IMG/VR virus record: IMGVR_UViG_3300025141_000036
Span: 1-64,000 of that record
Length of the DNA stretch: 64,000 nucleotides
Source of the DNA: a virus
Reading direction: 5' to 3' (one strand)
Shown: piece by piece, positions 7,177 to 14,137 of the stretch
How the letters are laid out: every line of letters begins with the position of its first letter
Numbering within the stretch: position 1 is the stretch's first letter
Notes under the pieces: model-generated
The model's database searches: none
What the model was told of the DNA's origin: nothing
The model's input: the letters and a program-made list of their open reading frames with translations, nothing else
Program-made: the position numbers and the translations under genes

Positions 7177-7373
7177 TTTTGATCCTCCTCCATTCGACCT
7201 AGGCGTTGGCGCATACAATCCTCGTGTTCTTCTTGGGTTTCAGCACCTTTGCAGAATTCTGCTGCCTCTTGATCGGCTCTATCTCGCCAATCCTCTTCAA
7301 TTGTCTCTTCGGACATCACGGCTTCGAGTTCTTCTTGGATAATTTGCTTTAATTGTTGTTTTGTTATTTTCAT
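7173..7373 (-). CDS. Leader-bearing acidic protein, 66 aa
   Basis: Starts MKITKQQLKQIIQEELEAVM, a close copy of the recurrent leader, followed by a ~45-residue very acidic, helical body with two cysteines (FCKGAETQEEHEDC). The ATG overlaps the stop of the gp47-gp46 fusion (TAATG), and its stop overlaps the holin-like start. It is the first leader gene in the transcriptional direction. No function beyond the leader can be seen. Confidence 0.72.
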   Translation of the reverse strand: MKITKQQLKQIIQEELEAVMSEETIEEDWRDRADQEAAEFCKGAETQEEHEDCMRQRLGRMEEDQK

Positions 7374-10300
7374 TAGATTTTAACCTTTGCATAGCCATCT
7401 ACTTTTTGAATGTCAATTGTCATGTCGACAATGTCTTTGAGGGATTCGAGATGGGAAATAAGTAGAACCGTTTTGAATTGTCCTTTGATCATCTGCAGGA
7501 GTCTAATAAACCCTTCCATATGCTCTTCGTCCAATGCTGTTGCTGGCTCGTCAAGGATAAATAGTTCGCTTTTCGGTAAATTGGTTACTGAAATTAAGGC
7601 TAAACGTATAGCCATTGAAGCAATTGTCTTCTCTGCTCCGGAGCCCATCGACAACGGTCGAGGATCATATTTGGGGTGTTTAATATAAATTTCTAATTTA
7701 TCTCCAACATTATCAAAGAAAACCTCAAAGTTAACAAGGGTATTAAGAATGTTAGAAATCTCTGAATTAATGATAGGGAGCATAGATTTAATTACTTGAT
7801 AAGAAACACCGTTGGCATGCATGGATTGAATGAATAAATCATAGGCAATATAATCTTTCTCTGCATCTTCGATCTGTCTAATTTTTTCTTTTGCCTCATC
7901 TATCTGTCGGCGGGTTGCTCCTTCTTCTGACATAAGACTTAGCACTTTCTTATTACACAAATCTGTGTCTTTTTCTTTCTTTATTATTGTGCTTTTAATA
8001 GCAGTGAGGTCTCTCTGCAAGGACTCGAGATTTTCGTAAGCCTCCTGGTTTTCATAGTAGTGACTAATCTTTGCTTCGATCTCTTGGATCTCCTTTGACG
8101 CAAGAGCCTTCTTACTCTCGTTTGCCTCGTTTTGCGCTTTAGTCTTTTGTATCTTCGATTCATTTGTTTTTACCTCTCTCATTTTTAAACTGTAATCAGT
8201 CAGTTCAGCTTTGATGTAAGTGATGTTAATAGCGCCTTTTTTCTCTGCTGTCAATTCTAGATCATACTCAAAACCCTTAAGGGCTCTTTGGGATTCTTGG
8301 ATTAGAGTCTTTGCTTCCTCTGCTTCCTTAACGAACTGGTTGTTGGAGCAATATTGACACTCCGGATCATATTCGTGGTCATGCAACAAGTCAATTTTGT
8401 TTTGATAATTGACTATCTCCATCTTAGTTGAACGAATATTCCTTTCTATAATTGAAATATCCTTTACAAGATCCTTGTGTTTTTCAACTTGGGACTCTCT
8501 AGAGTCAAGATCAAAACCCTCAATAAAGCCTCGTAAACGTGCTTTTAAGGCAACCAATTTCTTCAGGCGACTCTCACCATTAATTAAAGACTCGGAGGCT
8601 GTGGATAAGCTATTCTGCTTATTTAATAGTTCATCTTTCAAATCATCTATATCAAGCCAATCTGCTCCAACGTTGTTTAGTTGATCTTGAATTATTTTTT
8701 CTTCTTCTTGTAATTCTTTGGTTCTTGCTGTGTGTTTTTTGCAAAGAACAGTTTGGCACTCAACCTCTTCTTTAATCTCAATCAGAGCCTCTCGGCTCCA
8801 CTGAAGTTTTTTTCTCCAATCGGTTGAATTGAGATGCTTGATTACCCCTTTCATTTCAGCTGAATCTTTCTTTGCTAGTTTATGCTTCGCTTCAAACATC
8901 TTGAGATCTAGGAACTTTGCAAGAATTTCTTTACGCTTTGTAGAGCCCTCATTGATGAACCCGAAAGCATCTGTCTGAGATGCCATCGAAGTCAGCATGA
9001 AGTCATTAAAAGTTCCGAAGGTTTTTTGAATGTTGGAATCCGTTTCGTTTCGGGTGGTTCCGTTTTTACTTTCGTAGTGCTCACCTAGGGCATAGCGTGA
9101 AAAATCGAGTTCCGTTTTAGCTTCGTTGGTTTTAACACCTTTTAGGGTTTTTTCGTATTTTTCAAGATTTCTAGTAATCGTGTAGGAATCGTCGCCGACG
9201 CCGATCTCGAGTTGACACTTAGATTTTTGTTTATTTTGATTAATAATGTGGACATTCTTTCTTTCTCCTTTTGACGTTGCATTAAACAACCCAAACAAGG
9301 CAGCATCTATTATGCTTGATTTACCTGAGTAATTTTTTCCAAAGATTCCAACAAGACCGTTCAGTTTATCAAAATCAATTTCATTCTTTTCGCCGTAGTT
9401 AAATAGATTGTTCCACTTCATTTTACGCAGTTTCCATACAATATTCCTAGAAACATCTTCAGAGCCTTCTATTTGTTTGGAAAACTTTCTATTTAACTCC
9501 AGAACTTTGTCGAGAACCTCGGTTGTAATTTCCTTATCGGACAAAAAAACTTTTATATATTTCTCCTGTGTGTTGGGGTCTCGCATATTTATTCTCTTAC
9601 CGTCGTTATCAACAACAGCCTTAGAAGAATATCCTGCTTTGTTAACAAAATTAACAGAATGAGGATTCCATTTTATATTAGCATAATCGCAAGCTCTTCT
9701 TAATTTGACGAGTGGTAGATTATAATTTGATACCAATCTAAGTCTGGCATTTTTAGGTACATCTACTTTTGGTAGAGTTCCGTCTTGATTAATCTCAACG
9801 GTCACAAATGGCCGGGGCGACATAAATAACCTCTTCTCAACGTTGAAATTGTCTTTGTCTCGAATATTCCAGAGAAGATAACCTTTAAATAAAGATTCTC
9901 CAAAGTTCTGCTGAACTGTAGAGCCGGCATACCAAACGCGCTGATCCATATCTAAATATTGAGTTCTATGAATATCTCCAAGCATGGCGAAGTCAAAGTC
10001 TTTAAAAACATTGATGTCGTCCTCTCCGTTTTCTAGAGACCAACCATCATTGATTTGACATCCCATAATCGCCCCATGGTAAAGCGCAATGTTTACCTTA
10101 GATTGATCTGAGGGAGAGACCCAATTGTCCCGGTCAAACACCGAGAGGACATTCAGGCAGACCGAGTCAGTTAATTGGGTCTCTCCAGAGTTCTTTAATA
10201 AATGTAAGTTTGGATGCTTTAGTGCCTCAATAATTGGGGTTATAGCATCTTGACGATTCTCATTCTTAAGGTTGCCATCGTGGTTTCCTAGGATGATATA

Positions 10301-10522
10301 AGTCGGCGCGATATCTGCTAGGTTCTTTAAAAATTCTGATGTTAGCTCAAAATACTCAGGAGATAACTGTGTCTTTGTATGCGCCATATCTCCAGTGTGG
10401 ATAATATAGTCAGGACAATCTTGCTGCAGTCTATCGTAGATGTTTTTAAATACAATCCTATATTCTTCGTGATATTTTAAATTTCTTATGTGAGTGTCGC
10501 TAATGTGTGCAAAAGTAGTCAT
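7373..10522 (-). CDS. Fused Mre11-Rad50/SbcD-SbcC-type recombination protein (gp47-gp46 fusion), 1049 aa
   Basis: Residues 1 to ~330 are a calcineurin-like nuclease: DTH (9-11), GD (44-45), GNHDG (79-83), then YHGAIMG and GDIHRTQYL. From ~380 the chain continues as an ABC-type ATPase: Walker A FGKNYSGKSS (~393-402), a long coiled coil with a zinc-hook CQYC (~722), the signature SMGSGAEKT (~960) and Walker B LFILDEPATALDE (~990). In T4 these are two proteins, gp47 nuclease and gp46 ATPase, which resect DNA ends for recombination-dependent replication. Here one reading frame covers both in the same order. A consensus promoter and GGAGGAC site precede the ATG. No frameshift or internal stop is present. 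Confidence 0.93.
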   Translation of the reverse strand: MTTFAHISDTHIRNLKYHEEYRIVFKNIYDRLQQDCPDYIIHTGDMAHTKTQLSPEYFELTSEFLKNLADIAPTYIILGNHDGNLKNENRQDAITPIIEALKHPNLHLLKNSGETQLTDSVCLNVLSVFDRDNWVSPSDQSKVNIALYHGAIMGCQINDGWSLENGEDDINVFKDFDFAMLGDIHRTQYLDMDQRVWYAGSTVQQNFGESLFKGYLLWNIRDKDNFNVEKRLFMSPRPFVTVEINQDGTLPKVDVPKNARLRLVSNYNLPLVKLRRACDYANIKWNPHSVNFVNKAGYSSKAVVDNDGKRINMRDPNTQEKYIKVFLSDKEITTEVLDKVLELNRKFSKQIEGSEDVSRNIVWKLRKMKWNNLFNYGEKNEIDFDKLNGLVGIFGKNYSGKSSIIDAALFGLFNATSKGERKNVHIINQNKQKSKCQLEIGVGDDSYTITRNLEKYEKTLKGVKTNEAKTELDFSRYALGEHYESKNGTTRNETDSNIQKTFGTFNDFMLTSMASQTDAFGFINEGSTKRKEILAKFLDLKMFEAKHKLAKKDSAEMKGVIKHLNSTDWRKKLQWSREALIEIKEEVECQTVLCKKHTARTKELQEEEKIIQDQLNNVGADWLDIDDLKDELLNKQNSLSTASESLINGESRLKKLVALKARLRGFIEGFDLDSRESQVEKHKDLVKDISIIERNIRSTKMEIVNYQNKIDLLHDHEYDPECQYCSNNQFVKEAEEAKTLIQESQRALKGFEYDLELTAEKKGAINITYIKAELTDYSLKMREVKTNESKIQKTKAQNEANESKKALASKEIQEIEAKISHYYENQEAYENLESLQRDLTAIKSTIIKKEKDTDLCNKKVLSLMSEEGATRRQIDEAKEKIRQIEDAEKDYIAYDLFIQSMHANGVSYQVIKSMLPIINSEISNILNTLVNFEVFFDNVGDKLEIYIKHPKYDPRPLSMGSGAEKTIASMAIRLALISVTNLPKSELFILDEPATALDEEHMEGFIRLLQMIKGQFKTVLLISHLESLKDIVDMTIDIQKVDGYAKVKI

Positions 10523-10532
10523 GAGTCCTCCA

Positions 10533-10745
10533 TTACTTTCTTACTATAATATAACCCATATTGTATAGGTTGTCAAGTGTGAAATCTAATTTATAAAAAA
10601 TTAAAACCTCACAAACTATGCTTTTCATATAAGCCGAGTTGCCCGTTATAATTCTCATTTCAAGACCCCAGTGTTCATTGATAAAAATATGCAAAGCCTC
10701 CTCTACTTCCCAATGACGCAAGCCATGTAAGTCAAGCGTCTTCAT
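10533..10745 (-). CDS. Stand-alone Smr-domain protein, 70 aa
   Basis: Contains LDLHG at residues 4-8 with a following acidic helix, then IITGNSAYMK, the two hallmark motifs of the small MutS-related (Smr) domain, and ends with GYIIVRK. Smr domains bind or cleave branched nucleic acids or RNA. The protein is essentially the bare domain. It overlaps the end of the nucleotidyltransferase-fold gene by 14 nt. The promoter of the downstream recombination gene lies inside its last codons. Confidence 0.82.
   Translation of the reverse strand: MKTLDLHGLRHWEVEEALHIFINEHWGLEMRIITGNSAYMKSIVCEVLIFYKLDFTLDNLYNMGYIIVRK
10548..10576 (-). promoter_or_regulatory. Sigma-70 promoter before gp47-gp46 fusion gene
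   Basis: TTGACA at 10571-10576 and TATATT at 10548-10553, spacer 17. Both boxes lie inside the last codons of the Smr gene. The predicted start near 10541 gives a ~20-nt leader with GGAGGAC. Confidence 0.84.
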
Positions 10746-11592
10746 CTTTAAGGTCCTGCAGGATCAAGGGAACTTGAGCCTTCGAAGTCTTAAGAATTTT
10801 CAGGTAAGATTTAATAATTTTCTCATATTCCTCTTTGGAAGTATATTTTTTAAGGTAATAATGTATCGACATAAAATTATATAAATCCTCCCTAGTAAAT
10901 TTACCAAACAGCTGCGAGATCAAGCGGATGGCTTCTTCCGGTGATGTTGCTACAAAATTTTGAGTTTGTTTATCTTTTATGCCGTGTAGGTGAGAAAAAG
11001 TATAGCCTTTTGCGGAGAGCATTGCCACCATTAATTGTGTCCGATGCATTCCTTTAAGGTGTCCGGACTCGCCTGAATGGTAAGCAAATATTAACCAGGG
11101 AAGGTCACCTATCATCCAATCAATTTGAACATAACTTTCTCTTTGGCCAAAATAATCATATTGAGGAAACATTGAAAAAAGGTTACCCGTGGTTGTTTTT
11201 TTATTAGCCACATGGATCATCCCCTCTGTACTTATCGGGTGTGCTAGCAGTGTTAAGAAAGCCTTCAATTTACACATTTCATCAGTACTTGTTCTCGCTC
11301 TTGACCTTATATTTTCATAAAGAACCTGCCATTCATTATGACACACCCTATATTCACTAAGCTCCTCAGCGTTATACGGGGCGGCTTCAAATAAGTGTTT
11401 AAAATCCAAAGCCAAGTCCATATCGCCCGAAACCGGCTTTTTACCGACGCTACCAACAGGATAAAAGTTCTTAAACACATGCGCCTTTTCTGGAAAGATA
11501 AATCCTAAATGCTCTATATACTTTTTCAATGTTGGTCTAATGTTTTCGCGAACAATTGGACTCGCGTAGTCCTTGAATATATTACCGCCCAT
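10732..11592 (-). CDS. Nucleotidyltransferase-fold protein, 286 aa
   Basis: An N-terminal segment PVGSVGKKPVSGDMDLALDF (residues ~46-65) matches the GS...DxD pattern of the polymerase-beta-like nucleotidyltransferase superfamily, where the two aspartates bind metal. Later there are SYVQIDWMIGD, which may give the third acidic residue, and a helical C-terminus. Members include tRNA-modifying and antibiotic-modifying enzymes; the substrate here is unknown. The gene sits among replication genes between the lipoprotein and the Smr protein and overlaps both by 11-14 nt. Confidence 0.7.
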   Translation of the reverse strand: MGGNIFKDYASPIVRENIRPTLKKYIEHLGFIFPEKAHVFKNFYPVGSVGKKPVSGDMDLALDFKHLFEAAPYNAEELSEYRVCHNEWQVLYENIRSRARTSTDEMCKLKAFLTLLAHPISTEGMIHVANKKTTTGNLFSMFPQYDYFGQRESYVQIDWMIGDLPWLIFAYHSGESGHLKGMHRTQLMVAMLSAKGYTFSHLHGIKDKQTQNFVATSPEEAIRLISQLFGKFTREDLYNFMSIHYYLKKYTSKEEYEKIIKSYLKILKTSKAQVPLILQDLKDEDA

Positions 11593-11899
11593 TGGTGCCT
11601 CCTTCTTGTGCTGTTATGAATATTTCCTCTATTTCTATACAATTTTCTTCTTGAAGTATTAAACTATACCACCAGCATCCGCCTTCATGATACATTTCTT
11701 GCTCCACATAAGAATCGTTAAGCAACAAAACAGAAACAGTCAAAGAGTCGAATTCATTACACACCCCTGCTGTTATTTCAATTTCGGTGTGACTCGGGTA
11801 ATCACAACAAGACCACTCATAAGCCTCTGTTGGTATCTCTATGTGAGATGTTTCTTGAGTTGGTACGTTTCCGCAACCTAGTAATAAATATAATAACAT
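11582..11899 (-). CDS. Small lipoprotein, 105 aa
   Basis: The N-terminus MLLYLLLGCGN is a minimal signal with a lipobox (LLGC, Cys9), so the mature protein would be lipid-anchored. The signal is only eight residues and lacks a basic n-region, unusual outside phages. The mature part has several cysteines (CC, GVC, GGC, NC) and aromatic residues, suggesting disulfides in the periplasm. A GGAGGACAT site precedes the ATG. Possible roles include superinfection exclusion or an outer spanin component, but its distance from the membrane-protein block argues against the latter. Function unknown. Confidence 0.65.
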   Translation of the reverse strand: MLLYLLLGCGNVPTQETSHIEIPTEAYEWSCCDYPSHTEIEITAGVCNEFDSLTVSVLLLNDSYVEQEMYHEGGCWWYSLILQEENCIEIEEIFITAQEGGTNGR

Positions 11900-11919
11900 A
11901 TGTCCTCCATGTTAATAAA

Positions 11920-12004
11920 TGGGATTAAAGGGACTTGAACCCTTACAGCCTATTTGGCCAACGGATTTTAAGTCCGTTGTGTCTACCTATTCCACCATAA
12001 TCCC
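11920..12004 (-). tRNA. tRNA-Leu (anticodon UAA)
   Basis: The minus strand folds as a class II tRNA. The acceptor stem is GGGATTA with TAATCCC, and the D-arm contains GGTAGAC. The anticodon stem ACGGA/TCCGT encloses loop CTTAAAA (anticodon TAA). A long variable arm with GCC/GGC follows, then a T-stem AAGGG/CCCTT with loop TTCAAGT. Position 11920 supplies the discriminator A, and CCA is not encoded. The 5' end directly touches the primase stop codon, so the tRNA must be released from the operon transcript by processing. UUA is a common codon in AT-rich phages. Confidence 0.95.
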
Positions 12005-12940
12005 TTATAAGTTTCTTAATTGTTTCTCGAGAAAATACATGTCGCCATCTATATTCTCTGCTTTGTTTAATCTTTTTTGGAAGACCTCTGGTGACATCGA
12101 TCCAATGTCCTCATAACTTCCAATGTTTAATTTTTTAATTTCTAAATCATATTTCATCAGCGATCTAATAATCCAGTGCGCTTTCTTTTCGGCATCCGGG
12201 TCTAAAGCAATATAGACTGGTGTGTCATGAATTGCTATTGCTTGAAATAACTTTGAGTCTTCTCGAAGTGTTGAGCCGAGAATTGGAATTGCATTGTCTC
12301 CTGCCACAATAGCATCAAAGACACCCTCGACTATTATTACAGGCTCGTCCCAGTCGATATTAAGCTCATTAAAGACGATGTCTCGGCCACAGGGCGGATT
12401 AAGATAGCGACGACCATGCCCCACATATGAACGAGCAATAAAGTAATTACAATCTCCGTCGTCGTTAAAAGATGGGATGATGATTCTTCCGGCATATTTT
12501 CCTTTGGGGCAAAAGCCCATCTTCCAGTTTAGGATTTCTTTTTTTGTTACTCCTCGGCCTTGAAGGTAATCAAGAGGGGTCTGTGACCTAAGTGGCAGAT
12601 GTTTATTACAAAGCGAAATAAATTCTCTGGGCAAATCAACCACCTGTTTTTCTTCAACGTTGTTCATTTCATCAAATAGACCATCAAACTCAGAAAGATC
12701 AAGTCTTCCTTGCAGCTCCAGATACTTTTGTCTTTGCTGATATTTTCCAAACTTTCTTACAAGTCGATAAATGTTTTTTCCTCTCGCATCACACACCCAA
12801 CATTTAAAGGAGTTGATCGAGAAATTGACCGACATCTTTTTCTTGTGGTGTTTGCAAAACGGGCAGGAATATAAGTGTTCGTCGCCTGCACGACGATAGG
12901 AACCGAGTATGTCGGTTACGATCTTTCGTTTATCATTCAT
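12005..12940 (-). CDS. DNA primase, DnaG/gp61-type, 311 aa
   Basis: The N-terminal zinc ribbon has Cys26, Cys29 (CPFC) and Cys47, Cys50 (CWVC). A primase core follows with a TOPRIM domain: VIIVEGVFDAIVAG (~198-211) and YIALDPDAEK (~241-250) carry the metal-binding acidic residues. The enzyme makes RNA primers for lagging-strand synthesis; T4 gp61 is 342 residues. The replicative helicase partner is not in this window. The start at 12940 has a GAGGAC site and its own consensus promoter. The stop codon abuts the tRNA. Confidence 0.92.
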   Translation of the reverse strand: MNDKRKIVTDILGSYRRAGDEHLYSCPFCKHHKKKMSVNFSINSFKCWVCDARGKNIYRLVRKFGKYQQRQKYLELQGRLDLSEFDGLFDEMNNVEEKQVVDLPREFISLCNKHLPLRSQTPLDYLQGRGVTKKEILNWKMGFCPKGKYAGRIIIPSFNDDGDCNYFIARSYVGHGRRYLNPPCGRDIVFNELNIDWDEPVIIVEGVFDAIVAGDNAIPILGSTLREDSKLFQAIAIHDTPVYIALDPDAEKKAHWIIRSLMKYDLEIKKLNIGSYEDIGSMSPEVFQKRLNKAENIDGDMYFLEKQLRNL

Positions 12941-12957
12941 GTTGTCCTCTCAATTAT

Positions 12958-12985
12958 AATATAACTGGTTGAGAAGATTTGTCAA
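12958..12985 (-). promoter_or_regulatory. Sigma-70 promoter before primase gene
   Basis: TTGACA at 12980-12985 and TATATT at 12958-12963, spacer 16. The TGA stop of the upstream gene is part of the -35 box. The ATG of primase is at 12940 behind GAGAGGAC. Confidence 0.78.
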
Positions 12986-13524
12986 GAAAAAATCTTTTTT
13001 ATTTCTTCTTCATTGACATGATCTGGTATAAATTTATCAATTGGTTTCCCTGCAGCGAGGGCTTCTCTGAACTCTGTCGCTGAAACAAAGTCTTCCTGTT
13101 CGTAAGAATGTTGGATCTCAACGATGTTCGCAAAGGATTTAAAGTAACCCAAGAACCCTGCTTGGTATCCTGTGTCTTTTGACGACATCCCAAGAGAGAT
13201 TTGATTTTCCGTTTTGTCGTAATTTTCCTCAGCCCAATCAAACACATCAGCAAAAGGGTTCGTGTAGTGGCCGTTTTTGCCCTTTCTGACGCTTGCGCGT
13301 TGATAGATGACCTTTGGGTTATCCAAGATGCCGTAAAGCCTTAAAACGGCTTCTGCTTGCTCTATGGAGACTGCAAAGTCATCGCCAACTTTACGCTGAC
13401 GTTCTCCGCAGAAAATTCGAACCTCAGAAACTTCTGGGTTGTTAATATAGTGCATAAAGAATTTGTAGTGCCCTACATGGGGTGGCTTAAAGCCGCCGGG
13501 TATAAGTACAGTAATCATGTCCAT
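12982..13524 (-). CDS. HxGH nucleotidylyltransferase (cytidylyltransferase-like), 180 aa
   Basis: Residues 8-19 read IPGGFKPPHVGH, the nucleotide-binding HxGH motif (16-19) of the nucleotidylyltransferase alpha/beta phosphodiesterase superfamily, and SATEFREAL near residue ~150 matches the second (I)SxTxxR motif. Relatives include NMN adenylyltransferase, phosphopantetheine adenylyltransferase and glycerol-phosphate cytidylyltransferase; the substrate cannot be told. The ATG at 13524 with AGGAGG four bases upstream is chosen over a longer in-frame start at 13626 that would overlap the RuvC gene. The stop TGA lies inside the -35 box of the primase promoter. Confidence 0.85.
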   Translation of the reverse strand: MDMITVLIPGGFKPPHVGHYKFFMHYINNPEVSEVRIFCGERQRKVGDDFAVSIEQAEAVLRLYGILDNPKVIYQRASVRKGKNGHYTNPFADVFDWAEENYDKTENQISLGMSSKDTGYQAGFLGYFKSFANIVEIQHSYEQEDFVSATEFREALAAGKPIDKFIPDHVNEEEIKKIFS

Positions 13525-13551
13525 GTGTCCTCCTAGTGCATGATAATATAT

Positions 13552-13580
13552 AATATAACGTGTTAAGTAGTTGTTGTCAA
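13552..13580 (-). promoter_or_regulatory. Sigma-70 promoter before nucleotidylyltransferase gene
   Basis: TTGACA at 13575-13580 and TATATT at 13552-13557, spacer 17. Predicted start near 13545 gives a ~20-nt leader with AGGAGG before the ATG at 13524. Confidence 0.82.
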
Positions 13581-13582
13581 AT

Positions 13583-14086
13583 CTAAAAGTGAGACAAAGC
13601 GACGACAATTGAATCGGCCATGTCATCTGTGCCGGGTTTTGGGTTTCCGTGTCGAGTTAGTTCAAAAATAAAATCTTCTGGATATCTTGCCGAGACCCAT
13701 TCAATAATTTTTTTCTTTGTGTTTTCGCCTCTTTTAATTTTGATGCCGCACTTAGACCTGGCTGATCTTGACGGAACGAGAACAGGAACCATATGAAAGC
13801 AGTGATACGCCATAAGCGAAATCATGCCGTTGAAGCGTTGCAATTTACTCATTGTTCCTGCCGTGGTTTTTCCACCAGAGAACATCGTGAAAGGCTCCTC
13901 TATTCGAACTTCCGTTACCTTATACTTGCGATCTATATCCTTTAAGGTATCGACAAAGAATTTCCAAGCCCTTTCCTCTAAGGGTTCTTTTTTAAATTTT
14001 ACAAAGCCGAAGACCAAAAGGTTTTGTTGATCATCAACAACACAGTATCCAATTTTGGATGTGCTTACATCTATTCCTAAAATCAT
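13583..14086 (-). CDS. RuvC-like Holliday-junction resolvase/nuclease, 167 aa
   Basis: Starts MILGIDVSTSKIGYCV with the first catalytic Asp at position 5 of a ribonuclease-H fold. IEEPF supplies the glutamate (~residue 62), and the C-terminal DDMADSIVVA supplies the last acidic pair. The enzyme probably resolves recombination or replication junctions, the job of T4 gp49 by an unrelated fold. Earlier in-frame ATGs at 14104 and 14092 exist, but neither has a ribosome binding site and both overlap the promoter. The ATG at 14086 coincides with the predicted transcription start, so a leaderless message is possible. Confidence 0.85.
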   Translation of the reverse strand: MILGIDVSTSKIGYCVVDDQQNLLVFGFVKFKKEPLEERAWKFFVDTLKDIDRKYKVTEVRIEEPFTMFSGGKTTAGTMSKLQRFNGMISLMAYHCFHMVPVLVPSRSARSKCGIKIKRGENTKKKIIEWVSARYPEDFIFELTRHGNPKPGTDDMADSIVVALSHF

Positions 14087-14092
14087 ATACAT

Positions 14093-14121
14093 ATTATAAC
14101 ACATCTAAAGGTATGTGTCAA
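14093..14121 (-). promoter_or_regulatory. Consensus sigma-70 promoter before RuvC-like gene
   Basis: TTGACA at 14116-14121 and TATAAT at 14093-14098 on the minus strand, spacer 17 nt: a perfect host-type promoter. The expected start at ~14086 equals the A of the ATG chosen for the RuvC-like gene. Host polymerase should read it early in infection. Confidence 0.88.
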
Positions 14122-14137
14122 GTTTTATTTTATCTTA

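Larger units (their letters stand above)
2603..7373 (-). repeat. Dispersed leader repeat, six near-copies of a 45-nt coding element
   Basis: Six 45-nt segments that encode the first 15 residues of leader proteins are similar at DNA level: 2603-2647, 2716-2760, 4713-4757, 5057-5101, 5272-5316 and 7329-7373 (minus strand). The pair 4713-4757 and 5057-5101 differs at 3 of 45 positions by eye. More diverged versions start the genes at 3932 and 5542. The unit keeps frame and start codon, so it is a coding module rather than an intergenic repeat. Confidence 0.85.

Noticed and set aside
2603-7373. Repeated 45-nt units considered as a CRISPR array
   Set aside because: They are in-frame gene starts with unequal spacing of 100 to 2000 nt and no spacers of constant length.
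12953-12958. TATAAT next to the primase promoter as the -10 box
   Set aside because: Spacing to TTGACA would be 21 nt; TATATT at 12958-12963 with 16 nt fits better.
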